Source: Spirosoma oryzae (GTDB taxonomy: Bacteria > Bacteroidota > Bacteroidia > Cytophagales > Spirosomataceae). From it: a stretch of DNA of 40,619 bases. The stretch lies in contig NZ_PVTE01000038.1 in NCBI RefSeq assembly GCF_003002825.1, positions 1 through 40,619 of the forward strand, in the 5' to 3' direction. The notes beneath the pieces were generated by a model. It searched no databases and was not told the DNA's origin. It was given only the letters and a program-made list of their open reading frames with translations. The number at the start of each line of letters is the position of its first letter. Position 1 is the first letter of the stretch. The position numbers and the translations under genes are program-made. This document shows, piece by piece, positions 40,606 to 40,619 of the stretch.

Positions 40606-40619
40606 GACTTTACTCGCAC

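Overview
The window looks like chromosome of a Bacteroidota bacterium of the order Cytophagales, most like the Spirosoma group. This rests on gene content: a Bacteroidota-type GlmU-like protein, a YtxJ bacillithiol-system protein, a Kdo transferase, TAnnTTTG promoter boxes, and starts that mostly lack a Shine-Dalgarno sequence. Most genes are GC-rich; 60-base lines counted by hand gave about 55-60 percent. The species assignment is inference from family knowledge. No rRNA, tRNA, CRISPR array, transposase or phage gene was seen.

Layout, left to right. Bases 1-6,300 carry a secreted beta-propeller/cytochrome c fusion, an apolipoprotein N-acyltransferase-like nitrilase, and a secreted family 3 glycosidase. 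Bases 6,478-11,995 are a minus-strand run. In transcription order it is a soluble cyclic-nucleotide-domain histidine kinase, a response regulator fused to a thioredoxin-reductase-like flavoprotein without its redox cysteines, and the ergothioneine genes egtB and egtD. Bases 12,102-16,842 hold a ChaN-like protein, a terpene-cyclase-like toroid protein, a GlmU-like protein and DNA polymerase III delta prime. Bases 16,999-21,032 hold the RimB-like/RimK pair for S6 glutamylation, a hypothetical protein, a ParE-type toxin-antitoxin pair, a TIGR01777 epimerase and RecX. Bases 21,156-26,386 hold a GT39-like membrane protein, an M48 lipoprotein protease, a short DUF2283 protein, class I NrdB and an Hsp20-like protein. 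Bases 26,691-34,170 are a plus-strand run: hemC, a GNAT acetyltransferase, an ABC permease with a His-rich loop, an M1 aminopeptidase, an AT-rich ATPase/TOPRIM pair that looks acquired, and a cystathionine beta-synthase-type enzyme. The right end holds rsgA, a Kdo transferase, two small proteins (one is YtxJ), folB, a DivIVA-domain protein, a WD40 protein and a phosphopantetheinyl transferase.

Three things stand out. First, the kinase/REC-flavoprotein pair sits next to egtBD on the same strand and suggests a redox-linked signalling module. Second, the AT-rich ATPase plus TOPRIM pair resembles two-gene OLD, PARIS or Abi-type defence modules. Third, many gaps between genes hold long inverted repeats with the same arm-loop-arm plan but arms from at least five unrelated sequence families, including a perfect 56-bp inverted repeat at 13,128-13,283. 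These repeats are not explained by the genes and are the main non-coding signal in the window.
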